From the NCBI GenBank assembly GCA_025350055.1, contig JANXYK010000064.1:1-64000 (forward strand): a stretch of DNA of 64,000 nucleotides, given 5' to 3'. A program made the translations under genes and the position numbers. The notes under the pieces are model-generated. The model worked only from the letters and a program-made list of their open reading frames with translations, was not told the DNA's origin and did not search any database. Shown piece by piece: positions 36,026 to 44,842 of this stretch. This DNA is from Gammaproteobacteria bacterium (GTDB lineage Bacteria > Pseudomonadota > Gammaproteobacteria > Steroidobacterales > Steroidobacteraceae). Positions within the stretch are counted from its first letter, which is position 1; each line of letters opens with the position of its first letter.

Positions 36026-37687
36026 ATGTCAGCCAACCCACCCGCCGGCGCCGATTGCACTGCCTGGCAACAGCTGCAGGCCGCCGCGCCCGCCCTGCGC
36101 GCACGCTCGCTGCGCGAGTTGTTCGCAGTGGAGGCGGAGCGCTTCGCGCATTGTTCGGTCAGCGCCTGCGGGCTGCTGTTCGACTACTCGCGCCAGCGCG
36201 TGGATGCCGGGGTGCTCGACAGTTTCAAGGTACTGGCGGACCAGCTGCAGTTGCGCGAACGCATTGCGGCGCAGTTTTGCGGCGAGCGCATCAACATCAC
36301 CGAGGATCGCTCGGTGCTGCACACGGCACTGCGCCGTGCTGACGGTGCGACGCCGCCACTGGTGGTCGGCGGCCAGGACATCGATGGGCTGGTGCGCTCC
36401 GAGCGCGAGCGGGTGCTCGATTTTGCCGAGCGCGTGCGCAGTGGCGCGATCAGCGGCAGCCAGGGTGCGGCCTTCAATCTGGTAGTGAACATCGGCATTG
36501 GCGGCTCCGATCTCGGGCCGGCCATGGCAGTCGAGGCCCTGCGCGAATTCTCGGCCGGCGCGCCACGCGTGGCCTTTGCTTCCAACGTCGATGGCTGTCA
36601 GCTGGTCGATATCCTGGCGGGCGCCGATCCCGGGCGCACGCTGTTCATCATCTGTTCCAAGACCTTCACCACGCAGGAGACGCGCAGCAATGCGCTGGCC
36701 GCGCGCGAGTGGTTGCGCGGCAAGCTCGGTGCGGCGGCCGTGCCCCGACATTTTGCTGCGGTTTCGGTGAACGCGGCGGCGATGGACGAATTCGGCGTCA
36801 ACGCCGACTACCGTTTCGCGATGTGGGACTGGGTAGGCGGGCGCTATTCGATCTGGTCGTCGATCGGCGTGTCGCTCGCCATTGCGATCGGCGCGCAGAA
36901 TTTCAGGGCCTTTCTGGCCGGCGCGGCCGAGCTGGACCAGCATTTTCAGGAAGCACCGTGGCGCGCCAATCTGCCGGTGCTGAGCGCGCTGCTCGGCATC
37001 TGGAACAGCAACTTCCTCGAGCTGCCTACGCTCGCGGTGTTGCCCTACGACCAGCGCCTGGCGCGATTGCCGGCCTACCTGCAGCAGCTCGAAATGGAGA
37101 GCAACGGCAAGTCGGTGCGCCTCGACGGCCAGCCGGTCACGCAAAGTACCTGCCCTGTGATCTGGGGCGAGCCGGGCAACAACGCCCAGCATTCCTTCTT
37201 CCAGCTGCTGCACCAGGGCAGCGCACGGGCGGCGCTCGATTTCCTGCTGCCAGCGCGCTCATCCAGTGGCAGCCAGGCGCACCAGGACCTGGCGATTGCC
37301 AATTGCCTGGCGCAGGCCGAGGCCTTCGCCTTCGGCCAGGATGCGACGCAAGTTGAAGCTGACCTGCGCCGCCAGGATCTGCCGCCGGCACGCGTCGCGG
37401 CCTTGCTCCCGCACAAAGTGCATCAGGGGAATCGTCCTGCAACGCTGATCATGTTCCCGCGTCTCGATCCGGCGACGCTTGGCCGGCTGATCGCGCTCTA
37501 CGAGCACAAGGTGTTCGTGCAGAGCGTGGTGTGGGGCATCAACGCCTTCGACCAGTGGGGTGTGGAGCTGGGCAAGAAGATGTGCGAGAGCATCGTGCCG
37601 TTGGTGCGCGAGCCCGTGCTCGCGCAGGGAGCGAGCAGTTCACTGCGCGGCGCCTTGCAGTACCTGGCCCGCGAGCGCGCATCATGA
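36026..37687 (+). CDS. pgi: Glucose-6-phosphate isomerase
   Basis: Interconverts glucose-6-phosphate and fructose-6-phosphate. It has 553 residues, close to E. coli Pgi. The family blocks are NITEDRSVLHTALR, NIGIGGSDLGPAMAVEAL, SKTFTTQETRSNA, WDWVGGRYSIWSSIGVSLAIAIG (signature), GEPGNNAQHSFFQLLHQG and the late VELGKKMCESI with the catalytic Lys. The ATG at 36026 follows the epimerase by seven bases. Its stop overlaps the start of the SDR gene (ATGA). Confidence 0.95.
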   Translation: MSANPPAGADCTAWQQLQAAAPALRARSLRELFAVEAERFAHCSVSACGLLFDYSRQRVDAGVLDSFKVLADQLQLRERIAAQFCGERINITEDRSVLHTALRRADGATPPLVVGGQDIDGLVRSERERVLDFAERVRSGAISGSQGAAFNLVVNIGIGGSDLGPAMAVEALREFSAGAPRVAFASNVDGCQLVDILAGADPGRTLFIICSKTFTTQETRSNALAAREWLRGKLGAAAVPRHFAAVSVNAAAMDEFGVNADYRFAMWDWVGGRYSIWSSIGVSLAIAIGAQNFRAFLAGAAELDQHFQEAPWRANLPVLSALLGIWNSNFLELPTLAVLPYDQRLARLPAYLQQLEMESNGKSVRLDGQPVTQSTCPVIWGEPGNNAQHSFFQLLHQGSARAALDFLLPARSSSGSQAHQDLAIANCLAQAEAFAFGQDATQVEADLRRQDLPPARVAALLPHKVHQGNRPATLIMFPRLDPATLGRLIALYEHKVFVQSVVWGINAFDQWGVELGKKMCESIVPLVREPVLAQGASSSLRGALQYLARERAS

Positions 37688-38430
37688 GTGGACGACACGC
37701 AGGCCGTGTGGCGGTGATCACGGGAGGCAGTTCCGGCATCGGCCAGGCCATCGTGCTGCGCCTCGTCCAGGAGGGTGCACGCGTGGCGATCCTCGATATC
37801 GCCGACAGTACGGAAACCCTGGCGCTGGTGAAGAGTGCCGGCGGCACAGCAGTCGGCTGCAAGTGCGATATCAGCAGCAGCGAGGCTGTGGCTGCGCAGG
37901 CCGCGCGCGTGCGCGAGGCGCTGGCTGATCCGCTGATCGTGATCCACTGTGCGGCGATGCAGTTCATGAAGCCTTTCGCCGAGCTGAGCGCGCAGGAATG
38001 GCGCGCCACGCAAGCCGTCAATGTCGATGGCGGATTCCATATGGCCAAGGCCTTCATGAGCGCGATGCAGGCGGCGCGCTGGGGCCGCATCATCATGGTG
38101 GCCTCCTCGAGTTTCTTCGCGCCGCCGCCGCGCATGAGCCACTACATCGCCAGCAAGGGCGCGTTGATTGGCTTGGTGCGCGGCCTGGCCGCGGAGCTGG
38201 GCGAGTTTGGCATCACGGTGAACGCGCTGGCGCCGGGCCTGACGCGCACGCGCGCGGCGATCGCCGGTGTGCCGCAGGCGCATTTCGACTTCGTGAAGAG
38301 CCGCCAGTCCGTGAAACGCAATGGCGAGCCCGAGGACCAGGCTGCCGCCTGCTCGTTCCTGGCATCCGAGGATGCAGCCTTCATGAGCGGACAGACCCTG
38401 CTGATGGATGGCGGCGAGGGCCACGTCTGA
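37684..38430 (+). CDS. Short-chain dehydrogenase/reductase
   Basis: A 248-residue classical SDR. The cofactor motif is TGGSSGIGQAI, the Asp in AILDIAD suggests NAD preference, the catalytic Ser is in ASSSFFAP and the YxxxK is YIASKGALIGL. The tail (FMSGQTLLMDGGEGHV) is typical. Coupled to pgi by ATGA, and to the FAH-family gene by a CTGA overlap. Together with the next two genes it may oxidise a hydroxy- or sugar acid. The substrate is unknown. Confidence 0.88.
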   Translation: MSGRHAGRVAVITGGSSGIGQAIVLRLVQEGARVAILDIADSTETLALVKSAGGTAVGCKCDISSSEAVAAQAARVREALADPLIVIHCAAMQFMKPFAELSAQEWRATQAVNVDGGFHMAKAFMSAMQAARWGRIIMVASSSFFAPPPRMSHYIASKGALIGLVRGLAAELGEFGITVNALAPGLTRTRAAIAGVPQAHFDFVKSRQSVKRNGEPEDQAAACSFLASEDAAFMSGQTLLMDGGEGHV

Positions 38431-39428
38431 AACTCGCGACGCTCAAGAATGGCGAGCCCGATGGCGCGCTGCTGGTGGTGTCGCGCGATCTGGCGCGCGC
38501 CGTGGCCGCAAAAGGCATCGCTCCGAACCTGCTGGATGCCATTGCCCGCTGGCCACAGTGCGAGCCGCGCCTGCAGGCGTTGTACGCGAGTCTCAACGCA
38601 GGCGAGGCCGTCGGTAGTTTCGCGCTCGATACGCGCCAGTTCCATGCACCGCTGCCGCGCAGCTGGCAGTGGCTCGATGCTTCCGCGTACCACAGCCACG
38701 GCGATCTGCTGGAAAAAGTCTTCGGCAGGGAGCCGCCGCCGGAAAAGCGCACGGTGCCGCTGGTCTACCAGGGCGCGAGCGATGACTTCTTGGGGCCGCG
38801 CGATGATATGCCACTGCCCAGCGAGGCACACGGCATGGATTTCGAAGGCGAGGTGGCGATCATCATCGATCGCGTGCCGATGGGCACTCGCGCCGCGCAG
38901 GCGGCCGCGCACATCAAGCTGCTGATGATCGTCAATGATGCGAGCCTCAGGGTGCTGGCCGGCAAGGAAGTGAAGACGGGCTTCGGTTTCGGGCAGTGCA
39001 AGCCCGCCACCAGCTTCGGTCCGGTGGCAGTGACGCCAGATGAGCTTGGCCCCGAGGGCTGGCGCGACGGGCGGGTGCAGTATCCGCTGAAGGTGTACTG
39101 GAACGGCCGCGAGTTTGGCCATCCGCATTGCGGTGCGATGGGCTTCTCCTTCGGGCAGCTGATCGAACACAATTGCCAGACGCGCACCTTAAGCGCTGGC
39201 ACGATCATCGGCTCAGGCACGGTGTCGAACGAGAATTTCCGCGAGGTGGGCTCGGCCTGCATCGCCGAGCGGCGCGGTATCGAACTCGCGGATCATGGCA
39301 AGGCGGTCACGGAATTCATGAAGTTCGGCGACAGCGTACGCATCGAGATGCTGGATGCGGCGGGCCGGTCGATCTTTGGTGCGATCGACCAGCGCTACGT
39401 GCGGTCCGTGCCGCCCGCGGGAGTCTGA
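38427..39428 (+). CDS. Fumarylacetoacetate hydrolase family protein, probable CTG start
   Basis: A 333-residue FAH-fold enzyme. Metal-ligand acids lie in HGMDFEGEVAIIID. Other blocks are LLMIVNDASLR, GFGFGQCKPATSFGPVA, LIEHNCQTRTLSAGTIIGSGTVSN and FGDSVRIEMLD. Family members begin Met-Lys-Leu-Ala-Thr-Leu-Lys; here the frame reads KLATLKNGEPDG preceded exactly by CTG at 38427. There is no ATG, GTG or TTG nearby in frame, and GAGGG lies eight bases upstream. A CTG start overlapping the SDR stop (CTGA) is the best reading. It probably hydrolyses or decarboxylates a 2,4-diketo acid. Confidence 0.85.
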   Translation: MKLATLKNGEPDGALLVVSRDLARAVAAKGIAPNLLDAIARWPQCEPRLQALYASLNAGEAVGSFALDTRQFHAPLPRSWQWLDASAYHSHGDLLEKVFGREPPPEKRTVPLVYQGASDDFLGPRDDMPLPSEAHGMDFEGEVAIIIDRVPMGTRAAQAAAHIKLLMIVNDASLRVLAGKEVKTGFGFGQCKPATSFGPVAVTPDELGPEGWRDGRVQYPLKVYWNGREFGHPHCGAMGFSFGQLIEHNCQTRTLSAGTIIGSGTVSNENFREVGSACIAERRGIELADHGKAVTEFMKFGDSVRIEMLDAAGRSIFGAIDQRYVRSVPPAGV

Positions 39429-39430
39429 AC

Positions 39431-40381
39431 ATGCGCGTGGTGGTCATCGGCTCGGAAGGATTCATCGGCCAGGCACTGGTGGCGCGACTGCTGCGCGATG
39501 CGCCGCTGGGCGAGCGCGGTCTGCCCGCGAGTCTCGTGACGCGGCTCGATGCGCACATGGGTGCCGCCAGTACCTCCTCGCGCGTACGTTGCGTCGAGGG
39601 CGATATCGGCGATCGCGCCGTACTGGCGCGCGCCTTCGAGGGCGGCGTCGACTGCGTATTCCATCTGGCCAGCATTTTGAGCGGCAGCGCCGAGCAGAAT
39701 TTCGCGCTCGGCCTGCGCGTGAACCTGCAGGCCACCATCGACATGCTGGAAACGCTGCGCAGCAGCGGAATGAAGCCGCAGTTCATCTTCGCCAGCACCA
39801 TCGGCGTCTATGGCGTGCCGATGCCGTCCGTGATCGATGAACAGACCATCCCCGCGCCTACGCTCAGCTACGGCGCGCACAAATACATGGGTGAGCTGCT
39901 GGTCGCCGACTACGGGCGTCGCGGTTACATCGACGGCCGTTCGGTGCGCGTGCCTGGCATCGTGGCGCGTCCGCCGAGCGAGGGCATGTACTCGATCTTC
40001 CTCAGCAACCTGATCCGCGAGCTCTCGGCTGGCCAGAATTTCATCTGTCCGGTGGCCGCGAATGCGCCTTCCTGGTGGATGAGCCGGCCCTGCGTGGTCG
40101 ACAACCTGTTGCATGCGACCATCTTGCCGGCGCGCGTGGTGGCGAAGCAGCGCACCTTCCTGCTGCCGGTGCTGCGACTCACGATCAGCGAAGTCGTGCA
40201 GGCGCTGGCAGCGGTGCACGGGCCCGAGGTCTCAGGGCGTATCAGCTACCAGCCCGATACCACGCTGCAGGCGCAGTTCGCGAACTACCCGCCGCTGCAC
40301 TGCCCGTACTCGGAGTTCGTGGGCTTCCGGCACGATGGCGATGCCGTGGCATTGGTGCGGCGCGCGCTCGATCCGGCCTGA
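39431..40381 (+). CDS. NAD-dependent epimerase/dehydratase, DenD-like
   Basis: A 316-residue extended SDR (VVVIGSEGFIGQALV at the N-terminus, LASTIGVYG-like FASTIGVYGVP, YGAHKYMGELLVADY with Tyr-x3-Lys, and VRVPGIVARPPSEGMYSIFLSNL). The last block and SWWMSRPCVVDNLLHA resemble D-erythronate dehydrogenase (DenD). It follows the FAH-family stop by two bases. SDR, FAH and DenD-like genes in one operon suggest catabolism of a sugar acid or similar compound. Confidence 0.8.
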   Translation: MRVVVIGSEGFIGQALVARLLRDAPLGERGLPASLVTRLDAHMGAASTSSRVRCVEGDIGDRAVLARAFEGGVDCVFHLASILSGSAEQNFALGLRVNLQATIDMLETLRSSGMKPQFIFASTIGVYGVPMPSVIDEQTIPAPTLSYGAHKYMGELLVADYGRRGYIDGRSVRVPGIVARPPSEGMYSIFLSNLIRELSAGQNFICPVAANAPSWWMSRPCVVDNLLHATILPARVVAKQRTFLLPVLRLTISEVVQALAAVHGPEVSGRISYQPDTTLQAQFANYPPLHCPYSEFVGFRHDGDAVALVRRALDPA

Positions 40382-40386
40382 ACCGC

Positions 40387-42390
40387 CTATTTCCCGTACC
40401 ACTCCACGGTGCCGCTGCGCGAGATCGTGCCAAAGCGCATGGCGCGCACGCGATCCGGCGCCACCTGGTAGACCACAAATATCGCGGAGCCTAGGCCCGT
40501 AATGCTGACGGTGCCGAGGCCCCGGCCGGTGGCCGCATCCATCGCGTAGTAGCCGCTGCCCTGTGAGGCCGAGAAGGTGCCGCCGGAGAAATGCACCGCC
40601 GGCAACAGCACCATGGGGCCGGCGTCCTGCCCAAACTGCGTACCGCCGATGAACAGGCCAGGGATGGTGCTGTTGTAGGGCCCGGCCACCTGCGCCTCGA
40701 GCAATCCGGCTGCGCCATTGCTGCCGCCCGCTTCCAGCAGGTAGCCATTCGAGGCGCCATCGAGATAGCCCACGAATTGGCGCGTGGTGGTGCCCGCGAC
40801 CAGCGTGAGCGTGAAGCGGCCGTCGGGGTCTACGGCGTAATGCGCACCGGTGTAAGCATTCGCCAGTGCACCGGTGGCATGTTCGGCGCGATCGATGCTG
40901 AAGTCGGCGGTGCCGGCCGCGGTGTTGGCATTGGCCATGCGGCCCATTTCCAGTACCGCGGTGGGGATGCCCGGGGCGGCGCCCCACAACGTCAGCACGG
41001 CGGGATTCGCCAGCGAAGTCGCGTCGAAGGTGCCGCTACGTCGCGTCATGAAGCCGGCGAGCCGTGGCGCGGTGTTGTCATCGACACTCACCAGGAACAG
41101 CTTGTCGGCGTCGACCACGTAGGCCGCGAATTTGTAGACCTGTGCCCCTGCGCTCAGCTGCAGCGTGGCGCGGCCGTTGGCATCAGGTACGCCCAGTGTG
41201 CCCACGAGTGCGGCGGCGGTCTGCGCCGTGGCGCCGTTGGCATCGAGGCGGCCCGCGGTCACCGTGCCGGTGGCATCGAGCGACAGCGTGCCGAGCACGC
41301 CCATGCGCGCGCCATTGGTGGCGGCACCCAGCGCCTCGAAGGCGTAGTCGCCCGCCAACGCGGCCTGATTGAAGGCACTGACATTCTGCACCAGGAACTG
41401 GCCCGTGCCTGAATCCTTGTCACCGCCATTTTCGAGCTGGACGCGGCCACTGGCCAGGCTGATCGGCGTGGCGTAATCGTAGTTGGGTGAATGCAGCGCG
41501 CCGACCAGCTTGAGTTCACCGTTGTTCGAGGTGCGCGTCGTGCAGGCGCCCGTCACGGTTTCGCCCACGGTGGCATTGGCCGTCTTGTAATCCTGGATGC
41601 CGGTGATCGTGCCGGTAGGCGTGACGGTCAGCGCGCCTGCACCCACGGTGGGGATGTTGCTGCTGAAGCCGGTGAACAGCAGCGCATAGTGACCGTTGAG
41701 CAGGCAGGCTTCGGCCGCGTGGATCTCGAGCGTCAGATCGACCGTGGCCGCATTCGCGTTCTTGTCGACCGCCTTGACCTGGAAGTTGTAGGGGCCAATG
41801 GCGGTGGGTGTGCCCGAGATGGAAACGAAGGAAGTGGTCGAGGTGGTGCCGAGCGTGATGCCGGCGGGCAGGGCCCCGGAGTTGAGCGTCCAGGTGAAGG
41901 GCGCGAGGCCGCCCGAGAGCACGACACCGGCGCCATAGGGTATCGACACGTTGCCAGGAAAGAAGGTGATCGGTTGTTCGATGATGGGCAGCCCGTTCAC
42001 GACCAGTGTAGCCGTAGCCGACTTGGTGGTGTCGTGGATGGACGTGGCCGTCAGCAGCGGCGTGCTCGCGCCAGTAATGCCGGTGGGCGCCGTATAGGTG
42101 ACGGTGGTGGAAGTCACGTTGCTGAGCGCGCCGCCGCCCACGAGAGCCCAGGTCACACCCGCATTGTTCACATCGTTGGTGACGGTGGCGGTGACGACAA
42201 AATTCGCGCCCTGCTGGATCTGGGCCGTGCCGGTCGAGGTGCTGAGCGCGACACCCGTGGTGGTGCCGATCGTGCCGGTGGGGATGGTGCGCGAACTGCC
42301 GCCACCGCAGGCGGAAAGTATCAGTGCCAGAGCCAGGGGGCAGGAGCCGTGCAACAGGCGCCGCAGCGGCGCGCGATCATGAAAGCTCAA
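40387..42390 (-). CDS. Large lipoprotein with Ig-like/putative-Ig repeats
   Basis: A 667-residue Thr/Ala/Gly-rich surface or periplasmic lipoprotein with the lipobox LSAC after a hydrophobic stretch. Residues about 30-125 form a Big-type Ig domain (VTWALVGGGALSNVTSTTVTYTAP), and 150-220 a He_PIG-like domain (LSGGLAPFTWTLNSGALPAGITL). The rest consists of repeated beta-strand modules (NGHYALLFTGF, LAGDYAFEALGA, TGAHYAVDPDGRFTLTL) of unknown function. The start is taken as TTG because AGGAG lies seven bases before it; an ATG at 42453 has no such site. It lies 93 bases downstream of a secreted subtilase gene and may be co-transcribed with it. Confidence 0.72.
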   Translation of the reverse strand: MSFHDRAPLRRLLHGSCPLALALILSACGGGSSRTIPTGTIGTTTGVALSTSTGTAQIQQGANFVVTATVTNDVNNAGVTWALVGGGALSNVTSTTVTYTAPTGITGASTPLLTATSIHDTTKSATATLVVNGLPIIEQPITFFPGNVSIPYGAGVVLSGGLAPFTWTLNSGALPAGITLGTTSTTSFVSISGTPTAIGPYNFQVKAVDKNANAATVDLTLEIHAAEACLLNGHYALLFTGFSSNIPTVGAGALTVTPTGTITGIQDYKTANATVGETVTGACTTRTSNNGELKLVGALHSPNYDYATPISLASGRVQLENGGDKDSGTGQFLVQNVSAFNQAALAGDYAFEALGAATNGARMGVLGTLSLDATGTVTAGRLDANGATAQTAAALVGTLGVPDANGRATLQLSAGAQVYKFAAYVVDADKLFLVSVDDNTAPRLAGFMTRRSGTFDATSLANPAVLTLWGAAPGIPTAVLEMGRMANANTAAGTADFSIDRAEHATGALANAYTGAHYAVDPDGRFTLTLVAGTTTRQFVGYLDGASNGYLLEAGGSNGAAGLLEAQVAGPYNSTIPGLFIGGTQFGQDAGPMVLLPAVHFSGGTFSASQGSGYYAMDAATGRGLGTVSITGLGSAIFVVYQVAPDRVRAMRFGTISRSGTVEWYGK

Positions 42391-42483
42391 ATCACATCTC
42401 CTGGAATCGGCGCTGGCGCGCAAGGCTTGGGGTCTACGGTATGCCAGCCGCATAGCATAGCGACAGTCGCCGAGGGATTCAGT

Positions 42484-44652
42484 TCAAACTGTTGTGGCTT
42501 GCCGGCGACGCCGGCTCGTGATAGCGAGCAGGCAGGCGCCGGCCAGGCAGGCCAGCACAGCCAGGTCCACGCTGCCACTGCCGCTGCTGGATGGCGACTC
42601 GGTGCCGGCGATGGTCTTGGAGGCCTGCGCCTGCCGACCGGCATCGTCAGTCACGGTGAGCGTGACGGTCAGCGGCCGCAAGGCCGGGAATACCAGCGAG
42701 GCCGACGCCGTGGCGGCATTCGCAATCGAGACCGCGGGGTCGGCGCTCCACTGGTAGCTGGCAACGGTGTAGCCGCGCGCGGCGCTGCTGCCGGTTCCGT
42801 CCAGCGTGACGGTTTGACCGACCGTGGCCTTGTCCGTCGAGGTCACGATACTGGCGTTGGGCAGTAGCGCGGCCGCCACGGCGGCGGCGGCGTTGACCAT
42901 GCCGGCCCCGCAGGTGGCGGTCGTGCACTGGCATTCATCGGCATTCTGCACATCGGTGAATTTGCCGTTGGCATCTTTCGTGAGCGAGGCCACGTGGCAG
43001 ACGCCGCCGGTGGGTGGCGTTGCAGGCACCGGGAAGGGCGTGGCCGATGACTGCATGCGGGCGATGAGTTCGCTGGCGGTGAGCTTGTCATTAGCCTGCA
43101 CCATCAGCGCAGCGACGCCAGCAACGATGGGTGCCGCGAAACTGGTGCCCAGCGTGCCCTCGTTCTCGTAGTTGACGCCGCTCCCCTGGTTGAGGATCGA
43201 ATAGGTGTAAGTGGGGCTCGCTGGTGAGGTCAAGCCGGCATTGCTGGTGGTCTCAATCGAAAACTGGCAGGGCAGGGTCCAGGGACGGTTGCCGACCACG
43301 TTGAAGCAGTTGCCCGCGGGTGCGCCGATGCTGATGGCCGCGGCGGTACTGCTGACATTGCTGTAGCCGACCTTGGTGCCGACATGGCGCAGGCCTGCCA
43401 CCGACAGCACGCCCTTGCAGTTCGCCGGAGCGCCGACCGGGCCGCCGTCGTTCCCCGAAGCCGCCACGATCAGGTGACCATCCTGGTTGATGGCGGTCAC
43501 GGCATCCTGTTCGGTCTGCGTGCAGCTGTCGCTGGCGCCGAGGCTGAGATTGAGGATGTGCGCCGGCGTGGGATTGCTGGCCACGCCGGTGATCGGCGAG
43601 TACGTGAGCCCTGCCGCCCAATACATGCCGGCCACGATGTCGGAGATGTAGCCGCCGCATTTGCCGATCACGCGCACGGGCTGGATGAGCGCACCTGGCG
43701 CCACGCCCGCGATGCCAGTGCCATTGTTGGTGATCGCAGCGGCGATGCCAGCCACACGCGTGCCATGCCAGCTGCTGTCGATGTGATGATCGGTATTGTT
43801 GGGGTCTGAATAGTCGCCGCAGCCCGGAAAGTTCCCGCTCTGCACGTCGGTGGCACTGATCCAGTCGCCAGGATCGGTGGCATCGGCATCCCAGCCATCC
43901 CCATCGTTGGCAACCAGGAAGGTGTGGCTCGCCGCCATCGACAGGCAGTCGGTGCCCGAATCGTTGCAGATGAAATCGCGGCCCGGCAGCAACGTGCCGG
44001 TGCCGCCTGGCGTATACACGCCGAGATCCGGGTGCGTGTAATCCACGCCGGTATCGATCACGGCGATGATGAGCCCGGTGCCGAGGATCGGCGCGGCCGG
44101 TACGCCGGCGCGGATCTTCCAGGCGCTGGTGGCACTGATCGCCGAGAGCGTGTCGCCATAAGTGGCATCGCTCACGGGCGTCTGCAGGTACCACTGGCCG
44201 CGCCAGTCGCCGTTGGCATCGCTGCCGGCGGTGAAGCGCGGATCGTTGGGCGGGTCATCCGGAAAGGCGAGGATGTAGCGGCGCGCATCGGCCTCGACGT
44301 ATTCCACCGTGGGGTCATTGCGCAGGCGCGACAGCGTCTGGCGCAACGCTTCGCCCCGCTGCGGCGACTCGAGGCGTATCACATCCAGCCGGTCACGGAT
44401 CGCGTGCAACGCGGTCAGCTTCAGTCCGCTCATCTGGCTCAAGGCAGCGGCGCGCGCGCTCGGATCCTGGATATGCGAGGCGGCCACGCCGCTGCTGCGC
44501 CACTTGACGATGACCCGATCGGTGGAGCCGCGCTGTGACACATGGCCGCGCCATGGCGCGGCCTGCGCCGCCGTCGCCAGCGCTGTTGCCAGCAGCAGCG
44601 TCAGCAGGTGCCGGAGGCAAGCGTGGCGCGGCGGCTTTGACAGGGGATCCAT
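42484..44652 (-). CDS. Secreted S8 subtilase with GlyGly-CTERM-like tail
   Basis: A 722-residue protein with a signal peptide (ATAAQA near 31) and an I9-like propeptide (about 45-122, LSRLRNDPTVEYVEAD). The catalytic domain has D200 (VIDTGVDYTHPD), H296 (SWHGTRVAG), oxyanion N401 (AASGNDGG) and S504 (GTSFAAPIVAG). A PKD-like domain lies at about 595-680. The tail is a Ser/Gly stretch, a membrane helix (VDLAVLACLAGACLLAI) and RRRR, resembling GlyGly-CTERM sorting signals cut by rhombosortase. Several Cys pairs suggest disulfides. It is complete, unlike the atypical subtilase near the sigma operon. Confidence 0.9.
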   Translation of the reverse strand: MDPLSKPPRHACLRHLLTLLLATALATAAQAAPWRGHVSQRGSTDRVIVKWRSSGVAASHIQDPSARAAALSQMSGLKLTALHAIRDRLDVIRLESPQRGEALRQTLSRLRNDPTVEYVEADARRYILAFPDDPPNDPRFTAGSDANGDWRGQWYLQTPVSDATYGDTLSAISATSAWKIRAGVPAAPILGTGLIIAVIDTGVDYTHPDLGVYTPGGTGTLLPGRDFICNDSGTDCLSMAASHTFLVANDGDGWDADATDPGDWISATDVQSGNFPGCGDYSDPNNTDHHIDSSWHGTRVAGIAAAITNNGTGIAGVAPGALIQPVRVIGKCGGYISDIVAGMYWAAGLTYSPITGVASNPTPAHILNLSLGASDSCTQTEQDAVTAINQDGHLIVAASGNDGGPVGAPANCKGVLSVAGLRHVGTKVGYSNVSSTAAAISIGAPAGNCFNVVGNRPWTLPCQFSIETTSNAGLTSPASPTYTYSILNQGSGVNYENEGTLGTSFAAPIVAGVAALMVQANDKLTASELIARMQSSATPFPVPATPPTGGVCHVASLTKDANGKFTDVQNADECQCTTATCGAGMVNAAAAVAAALLPNASIVTSTDKATVGQTVTLDGTGSSAARGYTVASYQWSADPAVSIANAATASASLVFPALRPLTVTLTVTDDAGRQAQASKTIAGTESPSSSGSGSVDLAVLACLAGACLLAITSRRRRQATTV

Positions 44653-44842
44653 GGGTCCAAGTTAGCCTGTTCCTTCCCGCACCGGCAAGAGCGCCCGGCG
44701 CCAATGGGGGCATTTGGGCGCCACAGAGACTCTTCCGCGGCCGGCGCGCTCGCCACTGCACGCACGTGCCAGCGTGGTCATGCAAAGCGACCTGTGGGTG
44801 GCGTCATTGGCATCGAGGTAGCCGGCTACCTGCGGCCCGCCT

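Noticed and set aside
44653-44842. Promoter or hairpin in the divergent subtilase/HlyD gap
   Set aside because: Short GGCGCC-type palindromes occur, but no -35/-10 pair or stable stem stands out from the GC-rich background.
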